A stretch of DNA of 64,000 nucleotides from Stratiolaelaps scimitus (GCA_019614645.1 JABWDB010000019.1:4262501-4326500); one strand, 5' to 3'; numbered from the stretch's first letter, positions 47,180-60,868 are shown. A program made the numbers and translations. Notes: generated by a model not told the origin, from the sequence alone.

Positions 47180-49871
47180 CCATTTTTCCTAAGGATTCGA
47201 AACAAACCCTAAAGCGACGGTTGTCCCACCCTATGCTCCTCATTCGAAACAGAGCTAACCCGTTAGGTCCCTTCAGTGAGGGATTTAGCCAAGGTCGATA
47301 CATAGGCAAGGTCGTCAACATTATCGTATGATGATATCGGCGATCCACAGGGTCTACGAGTCCTCTCCTGTTGAGACTTGTGATGTTACTCAAGATAAAA
47401 AGACGATCCATTGTGCTTGTGTTTTTCTGCCCTCTGCCTACTTACATCGTCATCTCGCTAAAAGCTTCCACTGTCATTTTCTACCGGTATAGTGTGAAAT
47501 TGCTGTTGTCGTCGCTGTGGACCGCCTCCACCGGCCTCGTATAGGGGTCGGGAATGAGCTCGATTGGGTGGACGGGGCCACGGCAGTGTTCTAAATTATA
47601 CCGGTTGCAGTGCATTCAGACGCAACATGTCACGATCGATGCTGTCCCCTGGCTGGCTGTTTGCCACGCAGGACTGTTAGTGGTCGTGGTGGCCTAACTT
47701 ATTATGATGCGGCCTGGATGTCATCTCGGCCCTCATCTCAGACTCCTTGTGGGCCGCAGCCGCCGCCGCTCACTAGGGGGACACACTGCCGCCCCCTCGT
47801 CCTCCCGCATCACCCGTCGCCCTCGAGGGGGACTCCGACGACGTTGGTCTCTGGGAGGACAGAAGCACTCCGCTCAGCTTCGTACAGCTAGCTACCCGCT
47901 CTGGCCAGCTAAGGCCAATCAGCTCGGGCGGCCGAGCCATCGCTGACTAAGGCCCCCACGGCCACACCACATCACACCACCGACTCCTACCACCAACGCT
48001 CCTGACATTCCGTGCCCATACATTCGCCGTGAAGAGCACTCAACCGAGTCACGCTATCCCGCGTTCCAAGTTGAGAATTGCCAACTTCTGTGCACTACAG
48101 TGGTACACTCTCTTACTCCCTATTCGTTGGGCTAGGTGGAGATCTAGTGTCGGTGTTTGTCCACGGCTTCTGCCGCCTGCAACCCACACGACGATTGCTA
48201 CCGTATGAAACACAGATTGCATTCGCGTTCTCGTCTCGTCTTTTGAGGAACCGTCACATGAACTGCTTGTATGTGCGTCAAGAATCGCGAGAAGCAGTAG
48301 TAGGTTATTTGCTGGCGGTTGCCGGTGGATTCGCGCCGCCTATGTATGTAATATCTATGATCAATATTAGCCTTGATTATTTTCCCTCCCTCTCAATTGC
48401 CGTTTTCAATTATTCCCGGTCTACCGCCACTATCACTTCATCATTATTGGCTGCCGTACCCCAACGAGATAATTATTGTTCGAGAATTACAAGGTATATC
48501 CCATGATATATAGGTCGACAATGCAGGGGTTGGTTGCTACCAACTGCTGCACACGTGTATGCCACCCAGTGTAGGCCACGATTCAAGCTCTCAATATTCA
48601 GTTAGAGCGGCGTCACCAAACCGTCTCGCCACCCCGCTCCGGGGTGCGAGATTCCCCTATCCTGTGAGCGCGACAGGCAAACTGGCGCGCGCAAGTGAGA
48701 GTCCGAGTTTGATACAATGTCCTATGCTCCGAGCCCCGAGAGATGCAATCTGAGTGGGTTCGGTGGCCGGCACGGCAGTAGCCAGCGCCCCCAAGTTACT
48801 GAACACTTTCTCTCTCTGTCTTTCTCTCTCCTATCTCAAGAAGGGTCCGGCACTTAGTTGGTGGCTAGTGACCAGTCGATGGTTTTCCATGGCACTGTTA
48901 CCCATAAGACACCCCCAATCTAGCGTCCAAGAACAGGCCTGTGTGTCTCCCTGTCTAGCGAGCCGTCCACCTGCAGACTTCACTCCGAGTTTCTCGTAGC
49001 CTGAAACCTGACAGCTTCAATGGAGCGGCGGAACGGGTGGAGGACATTGGGGCCGAAGCGGACAACCGCGCGCATTGATTCAGATGTAAACCGGAGACCG
49101 CACATGGCGAACAGGACATCCCTGCGCGTCCTTGTCTACACATGATGGGGACATGCTCAGGGGCTGATCGTTTGGCGGTCGTCGCAAAACGGCTGACTGC
49201 CGTCCGCGTCGCATCGGTCGGACGGAATCACCGCCGGCAGATATCGTTTGAATGACAACGTATTAGGCAGATGGCTATTGATGCTTCGTTGGTAAAGAGG
49301 TACGTCTCTGCATTTATGTGCAGACTCGTACATATTCCCAGGATGCTGCTGGGCTCGATCCAAACGTGATATTGCAATGTATGAGGTATTCAGCTGAACG
49401 CTGCAAACCGTATGGCGGTGTGCTCGGCTCGGGCGTTGCAGCATCTGCAGCGTCGGCACGGACGATGTGTAATCACAATGTTTTGTTTACGAGAACCGGA
49501 CAGACGATGCCAGCACCGAAACATCTATATTGCCAACTATTTGTTGACATAGGCTTCTTACATGAAGTCTCATGAAGGCAGCGCCATGAGCCTAAGGGAT
49601 TTAAGTTCACCGCCGAGACGGTGTCCACGTATATAAATGACGTCGGATATCCTCAACTTCACAGCCGAGTTCGGTGAAAGCATTATATAGCTGTGACAGG
49701 AGTTGTGCGCCATTATCCGCGTTCTATATCTTGATAGATGGAGCGCCGTTGGAGACAAATTGGCAACATTAGTAATTAAATCCGACTATATATTATTAGC
49801 TATATAGTGTATGATGTTATTTATAAACGATTTATTTTTGGCGTTCGTATAATCCAGTTATCTCATTATAT

Positions 49872-49878
49872 ACATATA

Positions 49879-49909
<31 letters not shown>

Positions 49910-49911
49910 AG
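49872..49911. repeat. (TA)n followed by poly(T)
   Basis: About 25 bases of alternating TA are followed directly by about 14 T. Confidence 0.85.
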
Positions 49912-51120
49912 CTTTGTTACTTATCACTTAAAACAATATCGTATTTCAAAGTTACTTAGCGCAAATAAAAAGCCAATCCCAAATAGTAACGATTACGACG
50001 GCTATGCATGAATCTCGGATGTCGATTCGCTCGACGTCTCGAGAATTTCGCGACACATTACTTTCTGCCACCTGTGATGCGACGTAGGTGGCGAATCCGT
50101 GTTACGTTCAAGGCATATTTGCTAACTCCCTCCAGTGTCTGTTTTGTTCTCACGCCTCGTTGGACTGAGGCCGAAGCCAAACGCAGGAAGCTCAGAGAAC
50201 ACGAAGGAATCCGATTAGAACTCGCACCCACCCATGTGAAAGATACATTCCCGCTTAATTATGTACGCGGGCTTATCTCATAGATCTCATATATTCTTCA
50301 TTACAGCGGTGCTAATAGGTTAAATGGGGAGGGGGGGGGGGCGAGGGGTTGTAGTCGAGAAGAAGTGCAGGTGTCCTCTCCTCTGGTCGCAGCTGTTGCC
50401 AGTGGATGTAAAGCAATGGTCGTATACAGCGCGACATCTGCTTTCGTCGTTTTACCTTTCCGAGGTTACTTGATATTGTACTCTTGTACGTGCTTATTTC
50501 GGCTATGGATCCGGTGGCGCAATGGTTATTTTTCGTCTCATTGTCGCATAGGCTATGCATGCATGCGTCGACTTTTAGTCGGCTTTTATTATCCGATTTC
50601 ACATTGGTGATGGCTTCAGGTACAGGCGTGCTGTTCTTTCAAGGCCACCACTACGGCCGGGGGTCAGCTGTCGTCGTCGAATTTGAGCAGAATGTCCGTT
50701 GTCCTAAAGTATAATAATAAGTTAGGATTAGAACGATTGTCGATTGTAACGACAATTTGGTTCTTTTCTTGGTTTGAGCAATAGTCGTCGAAGTCCACTT
50801 GCGAAAGCTAGATCTCCCTCCCCAAGGTGAGAAAGCAAGCCGGGATGATTGAGAAAATGCCCGATGAATCGATGAGGAGGACAGCGGGCTGAGATGCCGA
50901 CAGATAGGCTGGCTGGCTGGCTGGGGCTGATGTCGTGCGAAAAACCTCACACCTACATATGTCGAGACAGGGACGATTACGTTGACGCGGGTGGGCGGCG
51001 TGAGTGCGTGACACATTCGCTGAGTTGCTCGTTCATGACGAAAGCACGAGATCTCGCGAGTTGTTTCCGCTTAGAGCGCTGTTGCATCTCCTACTGGTAT
51101 TATCTAACCGTGATGGTTGT

Positions 51121-51158
51121 GGTGGCGGCGGCGGCGGCGGCGGCGGCTGCGGTGGTGG
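51121..51158. repeat. (GGC)n trinucleotide repeat
   Basis: The tract gives poly-Ala, poly-Gly and, on the other strand, poly-Ala/poly-Thr frames, which explains several apparent ORFs crossing it. Confidence 0.85.
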
Positions 51159-52049
51159 CACAAGCAGCAGAGTCAGCATCGGTAGAGGCTTTCGGTACCT
51201 CGTGAAGCAGCCGACTGTTCCGGCTCGCTGCCGCTTGCTCTCGTTTGACGTTCAGCTTTGCTGCCGCTATGAGCACTGGGGGCTGTTGCCATACCGCCAT
51301 AGATAGCCAACAATGCTTACTAACTAGAGCATTATACATAACCGCTCAGGCTGATGCTGTAACCACCACCGCCGCCGCTGCCTCCACCTCCAAGTGCAGC
51401 TTTCGTCAGGGTACGCGGCAGTTGAACACGGGTTGCAACACGACTCTCGCTGGTGAACACGAATGGCGAGATTGCCGCACCAATCGTGAGGCACCACTTG
51501 CTCCAGTAAGTGGTCCGCTGCTCACGGCAGCAGCGATCGCGAACGGACCTCGGTGGCGTGTCAGGTTGAAGTGCCCACCTATGGCAAGGCGTGTGTTTGT
51601 CGCTCGCCGTTTGCCCGCACGCCGTTCTGTTTGTGCTCGGGGCCATCAATTGCCGACCACCCGCGCCGTCGCTGTGTTTTCGCGCCCGCGTAGAGAAAAC
51701 TCGGGGACCGAGTGGTGGCGATTGATTTGAGCGAGCCACGCAGCTGTCATCGTCTGAACTGTGTGATTATCGTTGGTGGTAGTTATAAAGATAACAGTAA
51801 CAATCGACATAAATATTATAGAGCAGAGTAGCAGCGTGAGACGTGCGCCCCGCCCCCCATGTGACTTGAGCTTGTTTGAGAGTTACCTGATGCCGTGCAG
51901 GTTAACATGGAAATAAGGAATCGACTTGACTAAGTAGAAAATTGGAGAAAATTAAATTCACGCGGTACTTCATCGACGTCCGAGTATGAACGGATGACTT
52001 GCACCGAATGGCTGTTCGAATGTTGTTATAGGTATAATTGCTGGTATAA

Positions 52050-52085
52050 TTATTGGCTGAGAGTCAGCCCGAAAACCTTTAACTA
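52050..52085 (+). repeat. SINE-like element, family S1, 3' end fragment
   Basis: Only the terminal block ggctgagagtcagcccgaaa is present. Confidence 0.5.
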
Positions 52086-52223
52086 AATTGCTAAGGTATG
52101 TGTGTTGTAGAAAGCCCCCCCCCCCCCCCACCACAGTAGAGATTACGCAGATGGCTGCCACTACAACTGCAACGACTACTACTCGTGACTATGTCGATTG
52201 GCTCGCTTTATTTTTTTTTTTTT

Positions 52224-52415
52224 AGAGGAGGAAATTTTCTTCAAACGCACGGTTACCACCAGAGACATTCCAATCTCCATGAAAGTGGGCCGATCCAGTG
52301 CAGGGTTGACGTGGATGACAAAACGCCTCTGCCTGCTAAAACCATCCTCTGCTGAGAGTGTGTCTCTTCCCCAGAGTCGGCTTGACGCTTGGCATTACTT
52401 CGATCCGATTGGCTC
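52224..52415 (+). repeat. Dispersed repeat family R1
   Basis: This copy is preceded by a T-run and an AG (ttttttttttag), then agaggaggaaattttcttca. The body includes gaaagtgggccgatccagtg, caaaacgcctctgcctgct, cctctgctgagagtgtgtct and cgcttggcatta. It aligns with 57143-57345 and with the inverted copy at 7345-7518. The reading RGGNFLQTHGYHQRHSNLH and a following SGPIQCRVDVDDKTPLPAK is open until a TGA in the tctgctgag block. The function is unknown. Confidence 0.65.
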
Positions 52416-52419
52416 GCTG

Positions 52420-55400
52420 GCGATAGTGAAGTGTACACGCACGCGTTCATTGCATGCAATAGCTAATTTTTCCGTTACAAATTAACGTCAACTTCTCAGA
52501 CCTGCTTCCCCACAGCCCTCAGCCTCGCGCATATCACAGGATCTTCCCCTCAGCCAGAATAATGACAGAAAATCGCCTGCACATGTATAGCCATGCGTTT
52601 TTCCGTCCACCGCCCGCCCTCTCTCTCTCTCTCTCTCTCTCTCGCTCTCTCTCTCTCTCTTCTCCCGAAGCAAATCATCGTCATTGTGGACGATCTATGT
52701 ATACCCATCGGCGAGGGTTAGCGTTCACCTCGTTCAGGAGTTTCCTCCCAACCGATTTCCACATTTCCCCTTTGAGTGCGGCCGGCCAACGAGTTTGAAT
52801 GGTGCTAACCCCGCGCAGAATACTGCTTTGGTTTGCCAATATGCTAATTAACGATACAGCGACCACGAACGACAGCTACCCCCTCACGCCCAACCACACA
52901 CACACACACATACAGGGATCCCACCCACGCGCGCCTACATTTGAGTATCGTCGTTTGCGATCTACAGCTGCTGCTGCTGCCGGCGCCGTTGCGGAATGGG
53001 TCGATCGCGCTCGGGCTCGACGGTTCGATCAATCGCTTCATGCAGAACCGACGAAGAGAAGAGAGCACCCGCTGACAGGTGGGAGTCCGTGATTGATGAC
53101 GGTGGCGATGTTGATTTTAGCGTAATGTTGAGTTACGATCATTTGTTGAATAGACAGATAACAACGTGAAGGATGAAGGACGAGCTCGGCAGCTCAGAAA
53201 TCCGTAGCAACATTTTACCGTTGTTGGTCGTAGTGGTGGCGGTGGTTGGAACGAAGGCAAGCAAGCGGTGGCGTGGAAAAGTTCACCCGCCCGTTCATTC
53301 GCCGCTTCCTCCATTTGCCATCGAGTGTTGTTGCTATATTATAGGTAAATGGATGGATCTATGCACAGCGAGGCATGCCGCATAGACTGACAAGCTCGAT
53401 GGAGTGCGGCCTCTACGTTGAAATTGCCAATTGTCACTGCTATAATATCAGCCGCAGTACCAGCAGAGTAGCAGCCGCGCGAACGGATGCAGTCGCGGAC
53501 GGCAGCTGGTGATCCCACGGGACAGCTGCCGCGAACATCCCCGCCGTAGACGATGAGGTCGCGTTTCGCAAGGAGGAGGCGACACCATCAGTACTCCGAT
53601 AAGATACCGCTTGAATACATCGACCGGTAGTGGGATATGCTCCAGGTGGCTGTTTGAAAATTTGCCGCGGCTGGCTTCAGTTTGCGATGTGCGAAGGTGT
53701 CGATGTTCCTCCCAGCATTTTCTAGCGTAGCAATGCTGCCACACACGAGCATGTATCAGGAATAATAGACTATTAAAGAACTCGCTGGATAGGTGGGGGG
53801 GGGCAATGCCAAATTGTTGACTGACCTGTCGAAACTGTTGAGGGATGCTCATCAACGGAGCGATTGGTCGCGTCGGTCACGGCTTCATTGTATATACGCC
53901 GCTAGGATTTTTCGATTACTTCATTGTGTGTCAGCCGCACGAACGACTTTCAATGCGCCTGAGGCCAATCACGGGTCTCTGTAATGCCTGCCCTCTATGG
54001 CGCGCATGCACTTCCTGACGCCAGATGCATCGTATGAGCGGCGACACTCGTAGACAATGCTTAGTGAGCTACGCAATAGGATGGCGATTCGGTGTGATGT
54101 CTATTGCAAATTAAATTGATTTGTTCTATTTTAAGGTCATCTCCTTTTATAAACGTGAAAGAAACCGGTTACAAATCGTCGCCTGAATCGAAGGGGAATC
54201 AAAGTGGGAGTTTCGGAGGTCATTGCGCTATTTCTGTGATGCCTCATATGATAGTAAAGTCATTTTAATAATAATAACAATAATAATAATAACCTGCCAC
54301 AGAGCTGCCTTGCTTCTGCTGATCAGAGCGATCCGTTCAGCCAGAGAGAATCGGGCTCACGAAGTTTCTCCTCGTAAGAAGGGAATTCCTTCCTAGTGAC
54401 AGGTCGATCTCTCTCTCTCTACGTATGACCCCGTTTTGTGCGTAACACTTTTCACTGTGATCGAAATTCGATTTCATCCGGACCTGCCACCTTCCTCATC
54501 TTCGGTCCAATCGGATGGTACTCTAGCTACCTTATCAAGGCAAACAGTGATGTGTGGTTACGATGTACCGGCTAGACACACGAAAATTCCCTTCCTGGTC
54601 AATGAACTGTATAGCCTGCGTTCATCTATACTTGCACCCAACGTCTGCGAGATTTAACTGACCAACAGCTTCCCAGCGGCGATGATAAAGGCAGAGTGGG
54701 CTGGGCCTGTACAGCCCTCTCAGTTCCGGTTTACAGCAGTTGCACCGGTCGGACTCAAGATTCGATCCTAGGATATCGATACTTGGTGTACAGCAGACGC
54801 ACAAATACGCAATAGAAAATGAGCGTTGGTGTTATTCTCACTCTCGTGGGATGGGGGGATATTACCGCGGATCTTAAAATCCCAGTTCTCCCGGGCCGTG
54901 ACGCGTCATGTGTGGCGTTTGTGTGTTTTGAAATACGAGGTGCGCCCAAGCTACCCCGACATAGTCTCCGGTTATGCAAAGGTGCTCCGGGACCCTGCGT
55001 CCTGAACTCGGGTTTATCCAGGATCGCAAGCGGTCGGAGTTCGCTGGCAATTGATGGAGGCCTCCGGATCACGCGAAATCAAAGCGCGTGGCATGTAAAA
55101 ATTGCTCACCCGTTCCTGCCAGCTCCTTTGTTGCTGCGGGTACTTTTTTCTCGCTCGCGATGCTGTTCGCAGAAGAGAACTATTGCGAGTGGAATACACT
55201 TGTAACTATTGCAGCGGCAATGTTCACAGTCGCCCGAATGCTCTGCGATTACACGGGCGAATTTTATTGAGCGTTTGTACTCGCAGGCTCCTTCGAAATA
55301 ACAGCGCCACGGGCAACTCAGCTCACGGAACTGATACGGAGGATAGCTAGCCATCGTGGTCGGTGGTATCAATGAAATACATTGAGGTACGGTATTGGAT

Positions 55401-57140
55401 CGTGTCCATCTTTGTCAAAGATTTCCTCGTCACTGTCCAGTGGTAGGCGCAGTTTATATATATATATATATATAAATATATATAGATGTAATTAAAATGT
55501 TACTATAACTATTATAAATATAATTAGTTATTAAATGAATTACGTATTACTTGTTATTGTGTATTGCAATAATCTTAATAATTGCTTATGTGTAAAATCT
55601 AAACAGGATGAGGTGACAATTCCAGTTGGTTATTTTGTAATAAAGACATTGATGATACATTTATTAATTAATTTGTTGTTATTTAATATTTGTGTTATCA
55701 TTTCATTTTGCCGACACAATGATTATATATAGTTTACTTGAGAAGCAAGCCTGTCATACCATTTAGTAGTGAAACCATTGTAGTGCAGAATGGTAGGCGT
55801 GCGAATGGGGTATATATATATTCTGGGGTTAACTGAAAGTTATAAATTTTGACAGACTTGGCGTTGTTATTTTATGTAATTTCAAGGGCTACTTGTACTC
55901 AGAAAAGCTTTACTTTCAAACGGCTTGTATTCGATATATCGGATACCTAATTCAGTTCACTTAAGTGAATTGTGGTGACCACTTGCCAGTCCATAGTGAC
56001 GGCTAATTATTATCAAACATTAGTTAGCTTTCAGTGAATACATAGCCTTGGGTTTTGTTTCGTGCAAGACATAAGCTTAATGACTCGATTTCTGTCATCT
56101 TGATCGTCTGAAGTTCGAGTCAACGATCAACGAGTTGCAAGTAATCACGCTGTCAGATAGTTACGTAAGGTTGTTGTCTCAAAGTCAACAGCCCTGTGTT
56201 CTCATACAGTCCATCAGAGATCGCCCCAGCAGTTCTCAGAGATCTCTTACGAGTCGGACCTATGGCCCTCGGTTGAATGGTCAGTTCCCTGGCTGGGTCT
56301 CTTTCCCTGTCGTGTGCTGCCGCACGAAGCACGGTCCCCGGCGCTAGGCCATACGACGACATGGGGACGTGTCCCAATGCCCGAGTACGAGATTTAAGGG
56401 ATTAGGGCGAAGACAAAAGGCCAAGAAGAAGCAACGGCCTGTACCAGTAGATAGACGATGGGATGCACGCAAGATGCATTGAATCGAGCCGCGCGGGCGA
56501 ACAGGCCGACGAGCGACAAGGGCAGCCCTGCAGCTCGTCGCGAAAGAAGGCAGAAGAAAAAGCTTCATCCAGATGTCCTGGCTTTACAGACACTTTTGGA
56601 GCACACAGTGGTACACGAAAGCCATACTACAGCCACCCTACGCTTCACTACATGACGTATAAAAGGCAGTGCAGAAAAGGTGAAACACTCGAAAGGGCCT
56701 GACAGTGCTGTCGCAGAACATTATTATTAGAAAGTTAACCGGGCAAATACTACACCTAACGGACGGAATTACGAACAATTCCGAGATGCAATTTCCTTGT
56801 GAATTTCTTTGCAAGACGAGACAGCTATTATAGATAAATCCATAGTGCAATTGTACGAACTGGTAGAATGTATGAACATTGGAAGGAAAGAACACCGATG
56901 CCAGACGGATGTGTCTTTGTTAACTAAGGTGGCAGATTTACAGGTTACATTTTCTAAAGTTCCCATGTTTGAGGAGGCTTTTGAAACTTGATCATGTCCT
57001 GGTCGCATCATGGCACTGCATATATATATATATATATATAGAAGATACTATAGAGGGTACCGTGGGCAATTTCGGTAGCAAAGTAAATAGTCTAGGAGAA
57101 AAACGGGACACGATTGTTGTTGTGTCCATTTTCATACTTT
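52420..57140. other. Non-coding stretch, no supported gene
   Basis: Simple repeats are (CT)n at 52618-52661, (CA)n at about 52899-52912, (AAT)n at about 54268-54292, (TA)n at about 55458-55484 and (TA)n at about 57020-57040. The longest frames are 135 codons at 53855-53448 (-) and 128 codons at 54819-55205 (+). Both look partly protein-like but have no domain, and the second has an open frame opposite it. Confidence 0.4.
52618..52661. repeat. (CT)n microsatellite
   Basis: This is a pyrimidine tract of CT with one CG interruption. Confidence 0.9.
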
Positions 57141-57142
57141 TT

Positions 57143-57345
57143 GAGAGGAGGAAATTTCCTTCCAACGTACGGACACCACTCGAGACATTGCAATTTCTAT
57201 AAGAGTGGGCCGACCCAGTGCAGGATTGACGTCGATGGCAAAACGCCTCTACCTGCTGAAACGATTCCTCTGCTGAGAGTCTATCGCTTCCGTAGAGTCG
57301 GCACGCTTGGCATTAGTTCGACCTCTAGGGAAGGTGCGTAACTGC
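57143..57345 (+). repeat. Dispersed repeat family R1
   Basis: The copy starts gagaggaggaaatttccttc after a short T-run. It keeps agagtgggccgacccagtgc, gcaaaacgcctctacctgct, ctctgctgagagtctat and cgcttggcattagttcgacc. The family peptide is readable as RGGNFLPTYGHHSRH, then SGPTQCRIDVDGKTPLPA, and stays open past the stop seen in the 52224 copy. Confidence 0.65.
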
Positions 57346-57349
57346 TCCG

Positions 57350-60300
57350 GCTAGTGTTCGCTAGCCGGGTGCCTCTGTCTCCAACGGCTACTTTGGCTTC
57401 CGTGTTGGGGTCCTGTCCATTTTCACACTGAGCTAATGTAACTACTTCCATTTTTCTATTTGTCTTAAGATATATCTATGTTCTGTTACGAGTGCGCCGA
57501 CAACAATTAGAATTATTTTTGCCGGCGATCGTTAGTCATTACTTTCTCTCTGCCCCTCCTAGCACGGCAGGTCGAGGAGTTAACAACTGTTCGCGATAGC
57601 GAGGACATTTGCCACCGATCTCATCACGTGAATGGACTATCTCCCCCATTCGTTTCTCTGTTACTTCGCTGGTACCTGCAGGTTCATCATCGAAGTTGGC
57701 GAACGTGTCACATGGGGAGAATGATGGCTAGGGCCGTCCAACTTACGCGCGATAGGTACAGTGGCACAAACCTCAGAAAGGTCTTCAAGCGTGTGCATCA
57801 CAGCAAAGTGTGACACACGGCTGGCTGCTTGTCTATCTATCTGCCTGTCGGCCTGAACATCAGTCTGTCTGCAGCCGTCGAGCGGCGAAGACCAAGCAGA
57901 CTCTCCGGGTCAAGCAATACCTTACGCTCTGCATATGCCCAGCCGTACCACACGTATTTCCAGATATACGTCATTGCCATAGCGTACCTCTCACGCGCCT
58001 CTCGACTCGACAATGGAAACTTATAGTGATGCTTCTTTACGAACAACATTATACAACAGGAGATGATACAAGACAATAGAGATGCCCTAAAAAAACCCAA
58101 ATTTGCTAAGTAATGGTTGTCTCTCAGTCCTCCATGTTGAACGCGCTGCTGGCAAAAACGAGGGAATAATTCATCGTCGGCTGGAAGAGGTCTCGGCAAA
58201 ACCAAGGGGTCTTCCGTTGGTCCAAATTAAGGTCACTGAGGGATTAGATGAAAGTAACAAATTGCACCACTTGTCAACTCAATGGGGTCATCAGGAATTG
58301 CTAGAGAATACCTGATAGCAAAGCAAAAGTCCACTCGAACAGCTGCTTCTGAAGCTATCTCGGGGCTGATAAGAAAGTCCCGCATACAACGCCGCTGACT
58401 CTATCAGCAACGTCCAAGTCGACTCCCAAGGAGAGGTCTTATCTCGAAAATGATAGCGGGAACGAGGACCATACATTGGCCGGCGAGGTCCTCCCCTCTC
58501 TGTTGACAGTGGCTTAACGGCAGACAGATCAGACGAAGATTACGGGTTGAACCCTTGGCTTGACGTCAAAATTGAACCTGGAAGAGTAGAAAGATATCAC
58601 GTCGTACGTTGAGAAACCTACTGTATGCTACGCCTGCATTGGCTTGTAGTCTGTAGTTTTTGCCTGAAACTGCCTTACATAATGACCATATATACCAAGA
58701 ACATATGCTTGAAACTACTAAAATGGTCACAGTTATACCAGTCGCTGCGTTGCCAACGTTTATCCAACCAAACGCGTTCCTCCTTTGCCATCATATAGAG
58801 GCGTAGGCCTATCTACAAACGGTATTATGTGTACACATCGCATGGAAAAAACAAGACTATTTTTCCCGACCGGAACGAAGCGTAGCACTAGTCAACGCAT
58901 ATGAATATTGAACTCATCGAACAAACACCTTCGTAGCGGCCGAACAAATCCGCTCCCGGAACGGGCGAGAGACGAAGCAGACGAGTATCGAAAGTTTTGC
59001 GCCAGTAACAAAAGTAACAAATATTAGTTCGATGGAAAGGTGAGATTGTGGTGCTGCAGTGCGGGACGTGTGATAGCGGACAGGCGGCTGACGCCTCTCA
59101 AGATATGATGGATGTTACCAGCAGCGCGAAGTACATACGCAGTGTGAAGGCTGAACTGTTCCTATACCTTACATGTTATGTGATCCTGCCTATGGGCTGG
59201 GAAGCCGTCGGACGCATGCGGACGTATACGAGGCGAAATGGTCCGCCTCGCCTCTCGTGGCGCGTCTGTGTCTGATATGTATCTGGCTCGGATTCCCTGC
59301 TAAGTTCGGTTAGTACTTGGGGAAACAATACGTTTCTCGCCCATCTACGCCCGCCTTGCTGTCTCGGGTGTTACCATGAAAAGGTCCATGAATCTAAACA
59401 GGAGGCACGGTGTGAACAATATGTCAGGTGAACAATATGATGATCTCTCTCGGACATCGGACAACGTCTGCATGGGCATTGCATGCATGCACGTCGTAGA
59501 TTTGGTCAGATTTTTAGACTGAGGCCATAGCGCGCACCCTTCAAGTGGCTGGCACATAACTGTTCTCAGATGTGAGTCTTGTTTAGATATGACCATTCGC
59601 ATGCATGAACTGACAGCTAACTTCAGTTCATTGAAGGGACGGCCGCCTACCCTGCCCTCCACGAGTGTACGAGGAATGTGCGTTGTAACCATAGTGGTTG
59701 AATATATAGTATTTCAGACCGCACAAACATCATTACTTAAAAGGTAACATCCCTCGACCGGCCAAGATTGGAGATATTGGCGTAGCTCTTTTAATAAATG
59801 GGGTTGACCGATAAGTAATTCCCATTATCTTTAAAGTTGTGTAGTTTCGGTAGAATAAAACGTACGGGTTTCATATTTCGCCTGCTTTTTTTAATCATCT
59901 CCGCATTAGAACAACCGTTTATATTTTGGCTCTGGCTGCACTACCAGCAGTTGCCGCTGGTATTCTGAGATGGAAAATTGATGTCTTACGAGAATCCCTA
60001 ACGCGAAACGAAGTGGTTAGACCCAGAAACCATGGCCGTGTATTTGGTGAGATCAGAGGGGGGTGTTCTATTATGAACTGCCAAAACCTCTTGAAACAGT
60101 CAACTCAGACAACGAAGTTGAGAAATTGACATGGGGCCGGCCGCGGAGGGCCAAAGGGCGGTGCAAAATGATATTACAACATGACACGCTACGGCCCATG
60201 TTGCTTTGGCGACTCGTCGTGCTGTAACCGACCTTTGCCGAAAAATTCGCACCTGGCGTATAGCCCAGATATTGCTCTATCAAGCAATCACCACTTATTC

Positions 60301-60782
60301 GGATCTATGGACTGCCAACAGGTAGGAGTACTGCAGGACCCATAGGACAGCACGAAACATGTTTTGTGCTGTGGGCGTGGGCAAAATGAAGTCAGTCGTC
60401 GAAGACGTCAGCCTACAGTTCTGTAGACAAATAACACTTCCACAAATGGAAGAAAAGATGGATTTGTTTTGATTTAGCAGCTATTTGCACTGTTTTTCTA
60501 ATTGAAAGCCTACCCGTTTCCTTATTCTTAGCTTAACCTTTCTAATCGTCAGCAAGTCTTTTGGCCTCAATCCTCCTCACCTTCCTTTATAGGGGATAAG
60601 AACTATGGCGTTTATGATAAATATCTTTTAGACCTTGCCTCGGTGTGAACTCGCACTTCCTATCATTGGGTGATTAGTAAAGACCGGTACAGCAGTCTTT
60701 CCCTCGCATGTTCCCTTAATTAGTTTCTCGCATACAAACAGCAGGAATAATGATTATTATTATAACTATATTAATTATAAAT
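57350..60782. other. Non-coding stretch, no supported gene
   Basis: This is mixed sequence with frames up to 122 codons (58205-57837, minus) overlapping other open frames and lacking domains. An 18-base match to the conserved 3' half of 5S rRNA (cggttagtacttgg at about 59307-59320) is too short to call. Confidence 0.4.
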
Positions 60783-60868
60783 ATTATAACTATAGTAATC
60801 ATTAGTATTATATCTATAGTAATCATTAGTATTATAACTATATTTATCATTAGTATTATAATTATAAT
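60783..60868. repeat. 24-bp minisatellite, about 3.5 units
   Basis: The unit begins attataactatag and ends taatcattagt. Copies start at 60783, 60807 and 60831, followed by a partial fourth. Changes between units are single bases. The surroundings are AT-rich ATT repeats. Confidence 0.8.

Larger units (their letters stand above)
47420..52045. other. Non-coding stretch, no supported gene
   Basis: Frames of 103-161 codons occur at 48078-48506 (+), 50651-51016 (-), 51245-51730 (+) and 51739-51332 (-). All overlap other open frames in locally GC-rich DNA and have no recognisable domain. Simple repeats are (TA)n plus T-run at 49872-49911, a G-run at 50329-50342 and (GGC)n at 51121-51158. Confidence 0.4.

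Noticed and set aside
48078..48506. 142-codon plus-strand frame
   Set aside because: No domain, signal or splice context. The length is compatible with chance in this composition.
51245..51730. 161-codon plus-strand frame
   Set aside because: It overlaps a 135-codon minus-strand frame in GC-rich repeats, and neither has a domain or coding-like pattern I could trust.
53448..53855. 135-codon minus-strand frame starting MMSIPQQFRQV
   Set aside because: It looks partly protein-like, but no family, splice signal or supporting neighbour was found, so it is left as unproven.
56100..56130. B-box-like gaagttcgagtcaa
   Set aside because: It is an isolated short match without an A-box or S1/S2 body.
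59300..59330. Possible 5S rRNA or 5S-derived SINE (cggttagtacttgg)
   Set aside because: Only about 18 bases match. The A-box, intermediate element and the rest of 5S are absent.
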